Below are positions 33,647 to 42,041 of a DNA stretch of 59,632 bases, piece after piece. The stretch is from Priestia koreensis. GTDB taxonomy: Bacteria; Bacillota; Bacilli; Bacillales; Bacillaceae_H. Location: contig NZ_LILC01000031.1 in the NCBI RefSeq assembly GCF_001274935.1, forward strand, positions 1 through 59,632, given 5' to 3'. Positions within the stretch are counted from its first letter, which is position 1. Each line of letters opens with the position of its first letter. The position numbers and the translations under genes are program-made. Below the pieces are notes generated by a model, which was given only the letters and a program-made list of their open reading frames with translations, had not been told where the DNA came from and did not search any database.

Positions 33647-34276
33647 ATGACCAAAGGAATCTTAGGAAGAAAAATCGGTATGACTCAAGTATTCGCTGAG
33701 AACGGTAACTTAATTCCTGTAACTGTAATTGAAGCTGCTCCTAACGTAGTACTTCAAAAGAAAACAGCTGAAACTGACGGTTATGAAGCAATCCAGTTAG
33801 GATTTGATGATAAACGTGAGAAATTAGCTAACAAACCAGCAAAAGGACATGTTGCTAAAGCGAACACTGCTCCTAAGCGCTTCATCCGTGAAATCCGCGA
33901 TGTAAATGCTGCTGATTATGAAGTTGGTCAAGAAGTCAAAGTTGATATTTTCGCTGAAGGCGATATTATCGATGTAACAGGTGTATCAAAAGGTAAAGGT
34001 TTCCAAGGTGCTATTAAACGCCACGGACAATCTCGTGGACCAATGGCCCATGGATCACGTTACCATCGTCGTCCTGGTTCAATGGGACCAGTTGCTCCAA
34101 ACCGTGTATTCAAAGGGAAATTACTTCCTGGACACATGGGATCTGAGCGCGTAACTGTTCAAAACTTAGCAATCGTTAAGGTTGACACAGAACGCAATCT
34201 TCTATTAGTAAAAGGTAATGTACCGGGCCCTAAAAAAGCTTTAGTAGTTGTTAAAGGTGCGGTTAAATCTAAATAA
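33647..34276 (+). CDS. rplC: 50S ribosomal protein L3
   Basis: L3 binds near the 3' end of 23S rRNA and reaches the peptidyl-transferase centre. The 209-residue protein starts MTKGILGRKIGMTQ and contains the long loop with GSRYHRRPGSMGP (about 135-148) that approaches the active site. TAGGAGGTGTGA is the ribosome binding site. It is 40 bases after rpsJ. Confidence 0.97.
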   Translation: MTKGILGRKIGMTQVFAENGNLIPVTVIEAAPNVVLQKKTAETDGYEAIQLGFDDKREKLANKPAKGHVAKANTAPKRFIREIRDVNAADYEVGQEVKVDIFAEGDIIDVTGVSKGKGFQGAIKRHGQSRGPMAHGSRYHRRPGSMGPVAPNRVFKGKLLPGHMGSERVTVQNLAIVKVDTERNLLLVKGNVPGPKKALVVVKGAVKSK

Positions 34277-34306
34277 TTATCTTTTTAGGAAAGGAGGAAA
34301 CAACCA

Positions 34307-34930
34307 ATGCCAAAAGTAGCATTGTTTAACCAAAACGGTAAAAACGTTGGAGAAATCGAACTTAACGCTTCCGTTTTCGGTATCGAACCAAACAAACATG
34401 TAATGTTTGAAGCAGTATTAATGCAAAGAGCATCTTTGCGTCAAGGTACTCACAAAGTTAAAACGCGTTCTGAAGTACGAGGCGGTGGCCGTAAACCATG
34501 GCGTCAAAAAGGTACTGGACGTGCTCGTCAAGGATCTATCCGTTCTCCACAATGGCGTGGCGGTGGTGCCGTATTCGGACCAGTTCCAAGAAGCTACAGC
34601 TACAAACTTCCTAAAAAAGTTCGTCGCTTAGCAATCAAATCTGCTCTATCTTCTAAAGTATTAGAAAACAGCTTTGTAGTTGTTGAAGGGTTATCTTTTG
34701 ATGCTCCTAAAACGAAAGAAATGGTAGCAGTACTTAAAAACTTATCAGTAGACCGCAAAGCTTTAGTGGTAACTGCTGACTTAAGCGAAAACGTTGCTCT
34801 ATCTGCACGTAACATCCCTGGAGTAACTGTAGTTGCAGCTAATGGTTTAAGCGTATTAGACTTAGTAAACCATGACAAAGTTGTAATTACTAAAGAAGCG
34901 GTTGAAAAAGTAGAGGAGGTGCTTGCATAA
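34307..34930 (+). CDS. rplD: 50S ribosomal protein L4
   Basis: L4 lines the exit tunnel. The 207-residue protein has the basic tunnel loop with GGGRKPWRQKGTGRARQG (about 63-80), the site of macrolide-resistance changes elsewhere; it appears wild type. GGAAAGGAGG precedes ATG. Its stop overlaps the rplW start by one base (TAATG). Confidence 0.97.
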   Translation: MPKVALFNQNGKNVGEIELNASVFGIEPNKHVMFEAVLMQRASLRQGTHKVKTRSEVRGGGRKPWRQKGTGRARQGSIRSPQWRGGGAVFGPVPRSYSYKLPKKVRRLAIKSALSSKVLENSFVVVEGLSFDAPKTKEMVAVLKNLSVDRKALVVTADLSENVALSARNIPGVTVVAANGLSVLDLVNHDKVVITKEAVEKVEEVLA

Positions 34931-35217
34931 TGAAAGATCCTCGTGATATTATTAAGCGCCCCGTTATCACTGAACGTTCAACTGATATCATGGTTGATAA
35001 AAAATACACTTTTGAAGTTGACGTAAGAGCTAATAAAACTGAGGTTAAAGATGCTATCGAAAAAATCTTTGACGTAAAAGTTGAAAAAGTTAACGTTATG
35101 AACTACAAAGGTAAATTCAAACGCGTAGGTCGCTACAGCGGTCTTACAAATCGTCGTCGTAAAGCAGTTGTTACTTTAACTGCTGACAGCAAAGAAATCG
35201 AAATCTTTGAAGCTTAA
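34930..35217 (+). CDS. rplW: 50S ribosomal protein L23
   Basis: L23 surrounds the exit of the tunnel and docks trigger factor and SRP. The 95-residue protein includes KRPVITERS (8-16) and the NYKGKFKRVGRYSG loop. The ATG shares a base with the rplD stop, with GAGGAGGTGC upstream inside rplD, so translation is coupled. Confidence 0.96.
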   Translation: MKDPRDIIKRPVITERSTDIMVDKKYTFEVDVRANKTEVKDAIEKIFDVKVEKVNVMNYKGKFKRVGRYSGLTNRRRKAVVTLTADSKEIEIFEA

Positions 35218-35243
35218 TTCTAAAGAGAAGGAGGGAAACCCAA

Positions 35244-36074
35244 ATGGCGATTAAAAAATATAAACCAACCTCTAACGGTCGTCGTGGTATGTCAGTATCT
35301 GACTTTGCTGAAATCACAACGAACCAACCAGAGAAATCTTTACTAGCACCTTTACACAAAAAAGGTGGTCGTAATAACCAAGGTAAATTAACTGTACGTC
35401 ATCAAGGTGGCGGACACAAACGTCAATATCGTGTTATCGATTTTAAACGTGACAAAGATGGAATACCAGGTCGCGTTGCTACAATCGAGTACGATCCAAA
35501 CCGTTCTGCAAACATCGCATTAATTAACTATGCTGATGGTGAAAAACGTTACATCCTAGCTCCTAAGAACTTAGAAGTTGGAATGGAAATCATGTCAGGT
35601 ACAGAAGCAGACATTAAAGTAGGTAACGCATTACCACTTGCTAATATTCCAGTAGGTTCTGTTATCCATAACATCGAACTTAAACCTGGTAAAGGTGGAC
35701 AATTAGTACGTTCTGCTGGTACTTCTGCACAAGTACTTGGTAAAGAAGGTAAATACGTATTAGTACGTTTAACTTCTGGCGAAGTACGCATGATTCTAGC
35801 AACTTGCCGTGCAACAATCGGTCAAGTAGGTAACGAACAGCATGAACTTATCAACATCGGTAAAGCGGGTCGTTCACGCTGGTTAGGCATTCGTCCAACA
35901 GTTCGTGGTTCTGTAATGAACCCTAACGATCATCCACACGGTGGTGGTGAAGGACGCTCACCTATCGGACGTAAATCACCTATGTCACCTTGGGGTAAAC
36001 CAACTCTTGGTTACAAAACTCGTAAGAAGAAAAACAAATCCGATAAATTTATCGTTCGTCGTCGTAAAAAATAA
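35244..36074 (+). CDS. rplB: 50S ribosomal protein L2
   Basis: L2 is needed for subunit association and peptidyl transfer. The 276-residue protein has the N-terminal RNA-binding OB fold, the SH3-like domain and the C-terminal GEGRSPIGRKSPMSPWGKP segment containing the family signature (preceded by HPHGGG with the conserved histidine). GAAGGAGGGAAACC is the ribosome binding site. A perfect 9-bp hairpin follows before rpsS. Confidence 0.97.
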   Translation: MAIKKYKPTSNGRRGMSVSDFAEITTNQPEKSLLAPLHKKGGRNNQGKLTVRHQGGGHKRQYRVIDFKRDKDGIPGRVATIEYDPNRSANIALINYADGEKRYILAPKNLEVGMEIMSGTEADIKVGNALPLANIPVGSVIHNIELKPGKGGQLVRSAGTSAQVLGKEGKYVLVRLTSGEVRMILATCRATIGQVGNEQHELINIGKAGRSRWLGIRPTVRGSVMNPNDHPHGGGEGRSPIGRKSPMSPWGKPTLGYKTRKKKNKSDKFIVRRRKK

Positions 36075-36084
36075 CGGGATTGAG

Positions 36085-36106
36085 CTACGGTTCATACGAA
36101 CCGTAG
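36085..36106 (+). other. Perfect 9-bp hairpin between rplB and rpsS
   Basis: CTACGGTTC (36085-36093), loop ATAC and GAACCGTAG (36098-36106) form a compact stem-loop with no T-run. It sits 25 bases before rpsS, in one of the longer gaps of the S10 operon. It may be a processing site, a transcript stabiliser or a protein-binding site. Confidence 0.6.
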
Positions 36107-36131
36107 AGCGATCACGAAGGGAGGTTCACTT

Positions 36132-36410
36132 ATGGGACGTAGCTTAAAAAAAGGGCCTTTTGTCGATAGTCATTTAATCAACAAAGTTGAAAAGTTAAAT
36201 GAAACTGAGGGCAAACAAGTTATCAAAACTTGGTCTCGTCGTTCAACAATTTTCCCTCAATTCATCGGTCACACTATCGCAGTTTATGATGGTCGTAAAC
36301 ATGTACCGGTATTCGTTACAGAAGATATGGTAGGTCACAAGCTTGGTGAATTTGCACCATCACGTACTTACAAAGGTCATGCAAGTGACGATAAGAAAAC
36401 AAAACGCTAA
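36132..36410 (+). CDS. rpsS: 30S ribosomal protein S19
   Basis: S19 is a 30S head protein near the A-site finger bridge. The 92-residue protein starts MGRSLKKGPF and contains the family signature around WSRRSTIFPQFIGHTIAVYDGRK (split across about 34-56). GAAGGGAGGTTC precedes ATG. rplV follows after 20 bases. Confidence 0.97.
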   Translation: MGRSLKKGPFVDSHLINKVEKLNETEGKQVIKTWSRRSTIFPQFIGHTIAVYDGRKHVPVFVTEDMVGHKLGEFAPSRTYKGHASDDKKTKR

Positions 36411-36430
36411 TTAAGAGAGGAGGCATTTAA

Positions 36431-36772
36431 ATGCAAGCTAAAGCTGTTGCAAGAACAGTTCGTATTGCTCCTCGTAAAGTTCGTCTAGTTGTAGATTTAA
36501 TTCGAGGTAAGCAAGTAGGTGAGGCAGTGGCAATCCTTAACTTAACGCCAAAGGCTGCTTCTCCAATTGTAGAAAAAGTATTAAAATCTGCGATCGCTAA
36601 TGCAGAACACAACTACGAAATGGATGCGAATAACCTAGTTATCACAGACGCTTACGTTAACGAAGGTCCTACTTTGAAACGTTTCCGTCCACGTGCTATG
36701 GGACGCGCTAGCCAAATCAATAAACGTACTAGCCACATCACAATCGTGGTATCAGAAAAGAAGGAGGGATAA
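36431..36772 (+). CDS. rplV: 50S ribosomal protein L22
   Basis: L22 extends a beta-hairpin along the exit tunnel. The 113-residue protein has the APRKVRLVVDLIRGK segment (12-26) and the C-terminal hairpin PTLKRFRPRAMGRASQINKR; the hairpin tip is intact, with no insertion or deletion of the kind linked to macrolide resistance. AGAGAGGAGG precedes ATG. Confidence 0.97.
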   Translation: MQAKAVARTVRIAPRKVRLVVDLIRGKQVGEAVAILNLTPKAASPIVEKVLKSAIANAEHNYEMDANNLVITDAYVNEGPTLKRFRPRAMGRASQINKRTSHITIVVSEKKEG

Positions 36773-36775
36773 TCA

Positions 36776-37432
36776 ATGGGTCAAAAGGTACATCCAATCG
36801 GTTTGCGTATCGGTGTGATTCGTGATTGGGAATCAAAATGGTACGCTGAAAAAGACTATGCTGATTTATTACATGAAGACTTAAAAGTACGTGAATACAT
36901 CACAAAACGCTTACATGATGCGTCAGTTTCTAAAGTAGAAATCGAACGTGCTGCTAACCGTTTAAATGTGACTATTCACACTGCGAAACCTGGTATGGTA
37001 ATTGGTAAAGGTGGTACTGAAGTTGAAGCACTTCGTAAAGCTCTTAACCAACTAACAGGCAAACGTGTACACATTAACATTCTTGAAATTAAGAGAGCAG
37101 ATCTTGACGCTAAATTAGTAGCTGAAAACATCGCTCGTCAATTAGAAAACCGCGTTTCATTCCGTCGTGCTCAAAAGCAAGCTATTCAACGCTCAATGCG
37201 TGCTGGTGCACAAGGTATTAAAACGATGACTTCTGGTCGTCTTGGCGGAGCTGATATTGCTCGTGGTGAAAGCTATAGTGAAGGTACAGTTCCACTTCAT
37301 ACATTACGTGCTGATATTGACTACGGTACTGCTGAAGCAGATACTACTTACGGTAAAATCGGTGTTAAAGTATGGATCTATCGTGGAGAGGTTCTTCCTA
37401 CTAAAAAGAAAAATGAGGAAGGAGGAAATTAA
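36776..37432 (+). CDS. rpsC: 30S ribosomal protein S3
   Basis: S3 lies at the mRNA entry pore and helps unwind mRNA. The 218-residue protein has an N-terminal KH domain with VIGKGGTEVEALRKAL (about 76-92) and the S3 C-terminal domain with GRLGGADIARGESYSEG. It starts three bases after rplV, with AAGAAGGAGGGATAATC upstream. Confidence 0.97.
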   Translation: MGQKVHPIGLRIGVIRDWESKWYAEKDYADLLHEDLKVREYITKRLHDASVSKVEIERAANRLNVTIHTAKPGMVIGKGGTEVEALRKALNQLTGKRVHINILEIKRADLDAKLVAENIARQLENRVSFRRAQKQAIQRSMRAGAQGIKTMTSGRLGGADIARGESYSEGTVPLHTLRADIDYGTAEADTTYGKIGVKVWIYRGEVLPTKKKNEEGGN

Positions 37433-37434
37433 TC

Positions 37435-37869
37435 ATGTTGATGCCTAAACGCGTTAAATATCGTCGCGAACACCGTGGGAAAATGCGCGGTCGTGCTAAG
37501 GGTGGTACAGAAGTACATTTCGGTGAATATGGTTTGCAAGCTCAAGATGCTTCTTGGATTACAAACCGTCAAATCGAGGCTGCCCGTATCGCAATGACTC
37601 GTTACATGAAACGTGGCGGTAAAGTCTGGATTAAAATCTTCCCATCTAAATCATACACTGCAAAACCTCTAGAGGTGCGCATGGGTTCCGGTAAGGGTGC
37701 TCCAGAAGGTTGGGTAGCAGTTGTTAAGCCTGGTAAAGTAATGTTCGAAATCGCGGGTGTTTCTGAAGAAGTTGCTCGTGAAGCTTTACGCTTAGCTGCT
37801 CATAAATTACCAGTTAAATGTAAATTCGTAAAACGTGAAGAAATTGGTGGTGAATCTAATGAAAGCTAA
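37435..37869 (+). CDS. rplP: 50S ribosomal protein L16
   Basis: L16 contacts the A-site tRNA elbow and helps build the peptidyl-transferase region. The 144-residue protein starts MLMPKRVKYRREHRG and has RMGSGKGAPEGWVAVV (about 82-97). The ATG at 37435 follows GGAAGGAGGAAATT; a second ATG two codons on is less likely. Its end overlaps rpmC by 11 bases. Confidence 0.97.
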   Translation: MLMPKRVKYRREHRGKMRGRAKGGTEVHFGEYGLQAQDASWITNRQIEAARIAMTRYMKRGGKVWIKIFPSKSYTAKPLEVRMGSGKGAPEGWVAVVKPGKVMFEIAGVSEEVAREALRLAAHKLPVKCKFVKREEIGGESNES

Positions 37870-38059
37870 TGAAATTCGTGATCTTACCACTGCGGAAATC
37901 GAACAAAAAGTAAAAGCTCTAAAAGAAGAGTTATTTAATCTTCGTTTCCAGTTAGCTACTGGCCAATTAGAGAACACTGCACGTATTCGTGAAGTACGTA
38001 AGTCGATCGCTCGTATGAAAACTGTTATTCGTCAAAGAGAGATCGCTGCTAATAAATAA
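37859..38059 (+). CDS. rpmC: 50S ribosomal protein L29
   Basis: L29 is a two-helix protein beside L23 at the tunnel exit. The start at 37859 (MKANEIRDL) lies inside the rplP end, with GGTGGTGA upstream; a longer frame from 37835 has no ribosome binding site. Length is 66 residues. The EELFNLRFQLATGQLENTARIR signature region is intact. Confidence 0.96.
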   Translation: MKANEIRDLTTAEIEQKVKALKEELFNLRFQLATGQLENTARIREVRKSIARMKTVIRQREIAANK

Positions 38060-38082
38060 TTGATCGAGAGGAGGTTTTCAGA

Positions 38083-38346
38083 ATGAGTGAACGCAACCAA
38101 CGCAAGGTCTATTCTGGGCGTGTAGTTTCAGATAAAATGGACAAAACGGTCACTGTTCTTGTAGAAACCTATAAGAAACATTCTCTTTACGGTAAGCGCG
38201 TAAAATACTCTAAGAAGTTTAAAGCTCATGACGAGAATAATACTGCTAAAGTTGGCGATATCGTAAAAATCATGGAAACTCGCCCATTATCGGCTACTAA
38301 ACGTTTCCGTCTAGTAGAAGTAGTGGAAAAAGCGGTTATTATCTAA
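38083..38346 (+). CDS. rpsQ: 30S ribosomal protein S17
   Basis: S17 is an OB-fold protein of the 30S body that binds early in assembly. The 87-residue protein has the GRVVSDKMDKTVTVLVE segment (11-28) and the signature GDIVKIMETRPLS (about 58-70). GAGAGGAGG lies 10 bases before ATG. A small CGGAT/ATCCG stem is seen in the gap before rplN. Confidence 0.97.
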   Translation: MSERNQRKVYSGRVVSDKMDKTVTVLVETYKKHSLYGKRVKYSKKFKAHDENNTAKVGDIVKIMETRPLSATKRFRLVEVVEKAVII

Positions 38347-38389
38347 TTTATAGATCGGATTATGTTTTATCCGAAGGGAGGTTTCGTGT

Positions 38390-38758
38390 ATGATTCAACA
38401 AGAATCTCGTTTAAAAGTTGCTGACAACTCTGGTGCTCGTGAGGTACTTACGATTAAAGTATTAGGTGGTTCAGGACGTAAGACAGCTAATATTGGTGAT
38501 GTTATTGTTTGTACGGTAAAACAAGCAACACCAGGAGGCGTTGTTAAAAAAGGTGACGTTGTTAAAGCTGTTGTAGTTCGTACAAAACGCGGCGTTCGTC
38601 GTCAAGATGGTTCTTACATCCGTTTTGATGAAAATGCTTGTGTAATCATCCGTGACGACAAGTCCCCACGTGGTACTCGTATTTTCGGACCGGTTGCTCG
38701 TGAACTACGTGATAGCAACTTTATGAAGATTGTATCTTTAGCTCCAGAAGTTATCTAA
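38390..38758 (+). CDS. rplN: 50S ribosomal protein L14
   Basis: L14 sits at the subunit interface and contacts L19 and the 16S rRNA; it is also the dock of the silencing factor RsfS. The 122-residue protein starts MIQQESRLKVADNSGA and contains the signature IRRDKSPRG-like IIRDDKSPRGTRIFGPV (about 93-110). GAAGGGAGG precedes ATG. Confidence 0.97.
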   Translation: MIQQESRLKVADNSGAREVLTIKVLGGSGRKTANIGDVIVCTVKQATPGGVVKKGDVVKAVVVRTKRGVRRQDGSYIRFDENACVIIRDDKSPRGTRIFGPVARELRDSNFMKIVSLAPEVI

Positions 38759-38799
38759 TAGAAATAATACTTATGAGCCTTTAAGGAGGTGCGAAGAGG

Positions 38800-39111
38800 A
38801 TGCATGTTAAAAAAGGTGACAAAGTAATGGTTATCACGGGTAAAGACAAAGGTAAACAAGGCGTAGTTCTTGCTGCTTTTCCTAAGAAGCAACGCGTGCT
38901 TGTAGAAGGCGTGAATATCGTAAAAAAACATTCTAAGCCATCTCAACTTAACCCACAAGGTGGAATCAACAGTCAAGAAGCACCTATCCATGTATCAAAC
39001 GTAATGCCATTGGATCCTAAAACTGGTGAACCAACTCGTGTTGGCTTCAAACTAGAAGATGGCAAGAAGGTACGTGTAGCAAAAAAATCTGGTGAAATTT
39101 TAGATAAATAA
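38800..39111 (+). CDS. rplX: 50S ribosomal protein L24
   Basis: L24 is an early assembly protein near the tunnel exit. The 103-residue protein begins with a KOW motif (KGDKVMVITGKDKGKQGVV, 5-23) followed by the NIVKKHSKPSQLNPQGGI segment. TAAGGAGGTGCG lies ahead of ATG. It is followed nine bases later by the rplE region. Confidence 0.97.
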   Translation: MHVKKGDKVMVITGKDKGKQGVVLAAFPKKQRVLVEGVNIVKKHSKPSQLNPQGGINSQEAPIHVSNVMPLDPKTGEPTRVGFKLEDGKKVRVAKKSGEILDK

Positions 39112-39138
39112 TATTAAAGTGTGAAGGGAGGTACTATG

Positions 39139-39678
39139 ATGAACCGCCTTAAGGAAAAATTTCAGAAAGAAATTACTCCAGCTCTAGTGAGCAAATTTAA
39201 CTATAGTTCTGTAATGGAAGTTCCAAAGTTAGAAAAAATCGTTATTAATATGGGTATCGGTGATGCAGTACAAAACTCTAAAGCGTTGGATAACGCTGTT
39301 GAGGAGTTAGGACAAATCACTGGTCAAAAACCACTTGTAACTCGTGCGAAAAAGTCAATCGCTGGCTTCCGTCTTCGTGAAGGTATGCCTATCGGTGCGA
39401 AAGTAACATTACGCGGAGAGCGTATGTATGAATTCTTTGACAAATTAGTATCAGTTTCACTTCCACGTGTACGTGACTTCCGTGGTGTATCTAAGAAGTC
39501 TTTCGACGGTCGTGGAAACTATACTCTAGGTGTTAAAGAACAATTAATTTTCCCTGAGATCGACTATGATAAAGTATCAAAAGTTCGTGGTATGGATATC
39601 GTTATCGTTACTACTGCGAATACTGATGAAGAGTCTCGCGAACTATTAACTCAATTCGGTATGCCATTCCAGAAGTAA
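39139..39678 (+). CDS. rplE: 50S ribosomal protein L5
   Basis: L5 binds 5S rRNA and the P-site tRNA. Tandem ATGs occur at 39136 and 39139; AAGGGAGGT (39124-39132) is better spaced to the second, giving 179 residues as in B. subtilis. A GTG at 39121 is upstream of that ribosome binding site. The signature LEKIVINMGIGDAVQN (about 31-46) and the GMPIGAKVTLRG loop are intact. Confidence 0.96.
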   Translation: MNRLKEKFQKEITPALVSKFNYSSVMEVPKLEKIVINMGIGDAVQNSKALDNAVEELGQITGQKPLVTRAKKSIAGFRLREGMPIGAKVTLRGERMYEFFDKLVSVSLPRVRDFRGVSKKSFDGRGNYTLGVKEQLIFPEIDYDKVSKVRGMDIVIVTTANTDEESRELLTQFGMPFQK

Positions 39679-39711
39679 TAACTGCCAACCATACGCAGAG
39701 GAGGCGAAAAC

Positions 39712-39897
39712 GTGGCTAAGAAATCGATGATTGCGAAACAAAAACGCCAACAAAAATTTAAAGTACAAGAATACACACGTTGCGAACGTTGCGGACGTCC
39801 ACATTCAGTACTACGCAAATTTAAGCTTTGCCGTATTTGTTTCCGTGAACTTGCTTATAAAGGTCAAATTCCTGGTGTTAAAAAAGCTAGTTGGTAA
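39712..39897 (+). CDS. rpsN: 30S ribosomal protein S14, zinc-binding type Z
   Basis: This is the short 61-residue S14 with a zinc ribbon: CERC (24-27) and CRIC (40-43). A zinc-free paralogue often exists elsewhere in bacilli but is not in this window. The start is GTG at 39712, after AGAGGAGGCG. The surrounding order rplE-rpsN-rpsH is canonical. Confidence 0.96.
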   Translation: MAKKSMIAKQKRQQKFKVQEYTRCERCGRPHSVLRKFKLCRICFRELAYKGQIPGVKKASW

Positions 39898-39927
39898 AAA
39901 CCCAGATTGGGAAGGAGGTAAAATAAT

Positions 39928-40326
39928 ATGGTAATGACAGATCCTATTGCAGATATGCTGACTCGTATTCGTAATGCGAACATGGTTCGTCATGAGAAAC
40001 TTGAAATTCCAGCATCAAACATCAAAAAGCAAATTGCTGAAATCCTTAAACGTGAAGGTTTCGTACGCGATGTAGAATACATCGAAGATGATAAACAAGG
40101 TATCATCCGTATCTTCCTTAAATATGGTAACAGCAATGAGCGTGTAATCACTGGTCTTAAACGTATTAGTAAGCCTGGTTTACGCGTTTACGCAAAATCT
40201 AATGAAGTACCACGTGTACTTAACGGTTTAGGTATTGCTATTGTTTCTACTTCACAAGGTGTGTTAACTGACAAAGAAGCTCGTCAAAAACAAGCTGGTG
40301 GAGAAGTACTAGCATACGTTTGGTAA
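39928..40326 (+). CDS. rpsH: 30S ribosomal protein S8
   Basis: S8 binds helix 21 of 16S rRNA and is the classic autogenous repressor of the spc operon in E. coli. The 132-residue protein starts MVMTDPIADMLTRIRN and has GLGIAIVSTSQGVLTDKEAR (about 100-120). GGAAGGAGGTAA is the ribosome binding site. No E. coli-like S8 site was recognised before rplE or rplN. Confidence 0.97.
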   Translation: MVMTDPIADMLTRIRNANMVRHEKLEIPASNIKKQIAEILKREGFVRDVEYIEDDKQGIIRIFLKYGNSNERVITGLKRISKPGLRVYAKSNEVPRVLNGLGIAIVSTSQGVLTDKEARQKQAGGEVLAYVW

Positions 40327-40356
40327 TTAACTTGTAATACGAATGGAGGTGTAGTT

Positions 40357-40896
40357 ATGTCACGTGTTGGTAAAAAGGTTTTAGAAATTCCAGCAGGTGT
40401 TACAGTTACTAACGAAAACAACGTTGTAACTGTAAAGGGCCCAAAGGGTGAATTGACTCGTACATTCCACCCAGACATGGAAATTAAACTTGAAGAGAAC
40501 GTATTAACTGTAGGTCGTCCTAGCGACAACAAGGAACACCGTGCACTTCACGGAACTACTCGTAGCTTATTAGGTAACATGGTTGAAGGTGTTACTAGTG
40601 GTTATGAGCGTGGACTAGAATTAGTCGGTGTAGGTTACCGTGCGCAAAAATCTGGTGACAAACTAGTATTAAGCGTAGGTTACTCTCATCCAGTTGAGAT
40701 CGTACCAGAGCAAGGAATCGAAATCGAAGTTCCTAGCCAAACAAAAATCGTTATCAAAGGTATTGATAAAGAACGCGTTGGTGCTCTAGCTGCTAACATT
40801 CGCGCTGTACGTGCTCCAGAACCTTACAAAGGTAAAGGGATCCGTTACGAAGGCGAACGTGTTCGTCGTAAAGAAGGTAAAACTGCTAAGAAATAA
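40357..40896 (+). CDS. rplF: 50S ribosomal protein L6
   Basis: L6 lies beside the sarcin-ricin loop and the factor-binding site. The 179-residue protein consists of two repeats of the same fold and ends with the signature APEPYKGKGIRYEGERVRRKEGK. ATGGAGGTGTAG precedes ATG. Confidence 0.97.
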   Translation: MSRVGKKVLEIPAGVTVTNENNVVTVKGPKGELTRTFHPDMEIKLEENVLTVGRPSDNKEHRALHGTTRSLLGNMVEGVTSGYERGLELVGVGYRAQKSGDKLVLSVGYSHPVEIVPEQGIEIEVPSQTKIVIKGIDKERVGALAANIRAVRAPEPYKGKGIRYEGERVRRKEGKTAKK

Positions 40897-40930
40897 TGCC
40901 GCTTAAGGTATAAAGAAAGGAGTGACCCAG

Positions 40931-41293
40931 ATGATCACGAAACTTGACAAAAATAAAGTTCGTATCAAAAGACACGGTCGTGTACGTGCTAAACTTTCTG
41001 GAACAGCTGTACGTCCTCGTTTAAACGTTTTTCGTTCAAACAAGCACATTTATGCTCAAATCATTGACGATGTAAACTCAGTTACTATCGCAAGTGCTTC
41101 TACACTTGATAAAGATTTAGCAGATGTGATTACTAATAACGTTGATGCTGCTACAAAGGTCGGAGAACTAGTTGCAAAACGCGCTAGCGAAAAAGGTATC
41201 AAAGAAGTTGTCTTTGATCGCGGAGGTTATTTATACCATGGTCGTATAAAAGCTCTTGCTGACGCTGCTCGTGAAGCCGGTCTAGAATTTTAA
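40931..41293 (+). CDS. rplR: 50S ribosomal protein L18
   Basis: L18 joins 5S rRNA with L5 in the central protuberance. The ATG at 40931 follows AAAGGAGTGACC and gives 120 residues as in the family; a GTG at 40922 lies inside that ribosome binding site. The conserved RLNVFRSNKHIYAQIIDD segment and C-terminal FDRGGYLYHGRIKALADAAREAGL (split) are intact. Confidence 0.96.
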   Translation: MITKLDKNKVRIKRHGRVRAKLSGTAVRPRLNVFRSNKHIYAQIIDDVNSVTIASASTLDKDLADVITNNVDAATKVGELVAKRASEKGIKEVVFDRGGYLYHGRIKALADAAREAGLEF

Positions 41294-41313
41294 TGGTAAA
41301 AGGAGGGAAAATG

Positions 41314-41814
41314 ATGCGTCGTGTTGATCCAAATAAATTAGAACTTGAAGAACGCGTAGTTACGGTTAACCGCGTAGCTAAAGTTGTTAAAGGTGGACGT
41401 CGTTTCCGCTTTGCAGCATTAGTTGTTGTTGGTGACAAAAACGGTCATGTAGGTTTCGGTACTGGTAAAGCACAAGAAGTACCTGATGCTATTCGTAAAG
41501 CTATCGAAGATGCTAAGAAAAATCTTGTGACTGTACCAATGGTTGGAACTACAATTCCACATGAGATCTTAGGACAATTTGGTGCAGGTGAAATTTTCTT
41601 AAAACCTGCTTCTGAAGGTACTGGGGTTATCGCTGGTGGTCCTGTACGTGCTGTATTAGAATTAGCAGGTGTAAGTGACATTCTTTCTAAATCTTTAGGC
41701 TCTAACACTCCAATTAACATGGTTCGAGCTACTATCGAAGGTTTAAAAGAACTTAAACGTGCTGAAGATGTTGCAAAACTACGTGGTAAGACTGTAGAAG
41801 AACTGTTAGGATAA
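41314..41814 (+). CDS. rpsE: 30S ribosomal protein S5
   Basis: S5 helps decoding accuracy and mRNA entry. Three ATGs are in frame: 41293 (overlapping the rplR stop), 41311 and 41314. AGGAGGG (41301-41307) fits 41314 best, giving 166 residues. The spectinomycin loop region VTVNRVAKVVKGGRRF (about 15-30) shows the wild-type motif. The S5 fold C-terminal domain is complete. Confidence 0.95.
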   Translation: MRRVDPNKLELEERVVTVNRVAKVVKGGRRFRFAALVVVGDKNGHVGFGTGKAQEVPDAIRKAIEDAKKNLVTVPMVGTTIPHEILGQFGAGEIFLKPASEGTGVIAGGPVRAVLELAGVSDILSKSLGSNTPINMVRATIEGLKELKRAEDVAKLRGKTVEELLG

Positions 41815-41827
41815 GGAGGGAAAAAGA

Positions 41828-42010
41828 ATGGCAAACAAATTAGCAATTACCCTCACTCGCAGTGTGATTGGTCGCCCTGAAGATCAACGTGTAACTGTTC
41901 GCACACTTGGTCTTAAGAAAGTTAATCAAACAGTTGTGCATGCAGACAATGCAGCTATCCGTGGAATGATTAACAAGGTTTCTCACTTAGTGAAAGTCGA
42001 AGAACAATAA
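41828..42010 (+). CDS. rpmD: 50S ribosomal protein L30
   Basis: L30 is a small, non-universal large-subunit protein. The 60-residue protein starts MANKLAITLTRSVIGRPEDQ and has the ferredoxin-like fold sequence TVRTLGLKKVNQTVVHAD. AAGGAGGG lies eight bases before ATG, and the gene begins 13 bases after rpsE. Confidence 0.96.
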   Translation: MANKLAITLTRSVIGRPEDQRVTVRTLGLKKVNQTVVHADNAAIRGMINKVSHLVKVEEQ

Positions 42011-42041
42011 TATAAAATGCTACCATAAGGAGGTGCTCCGG

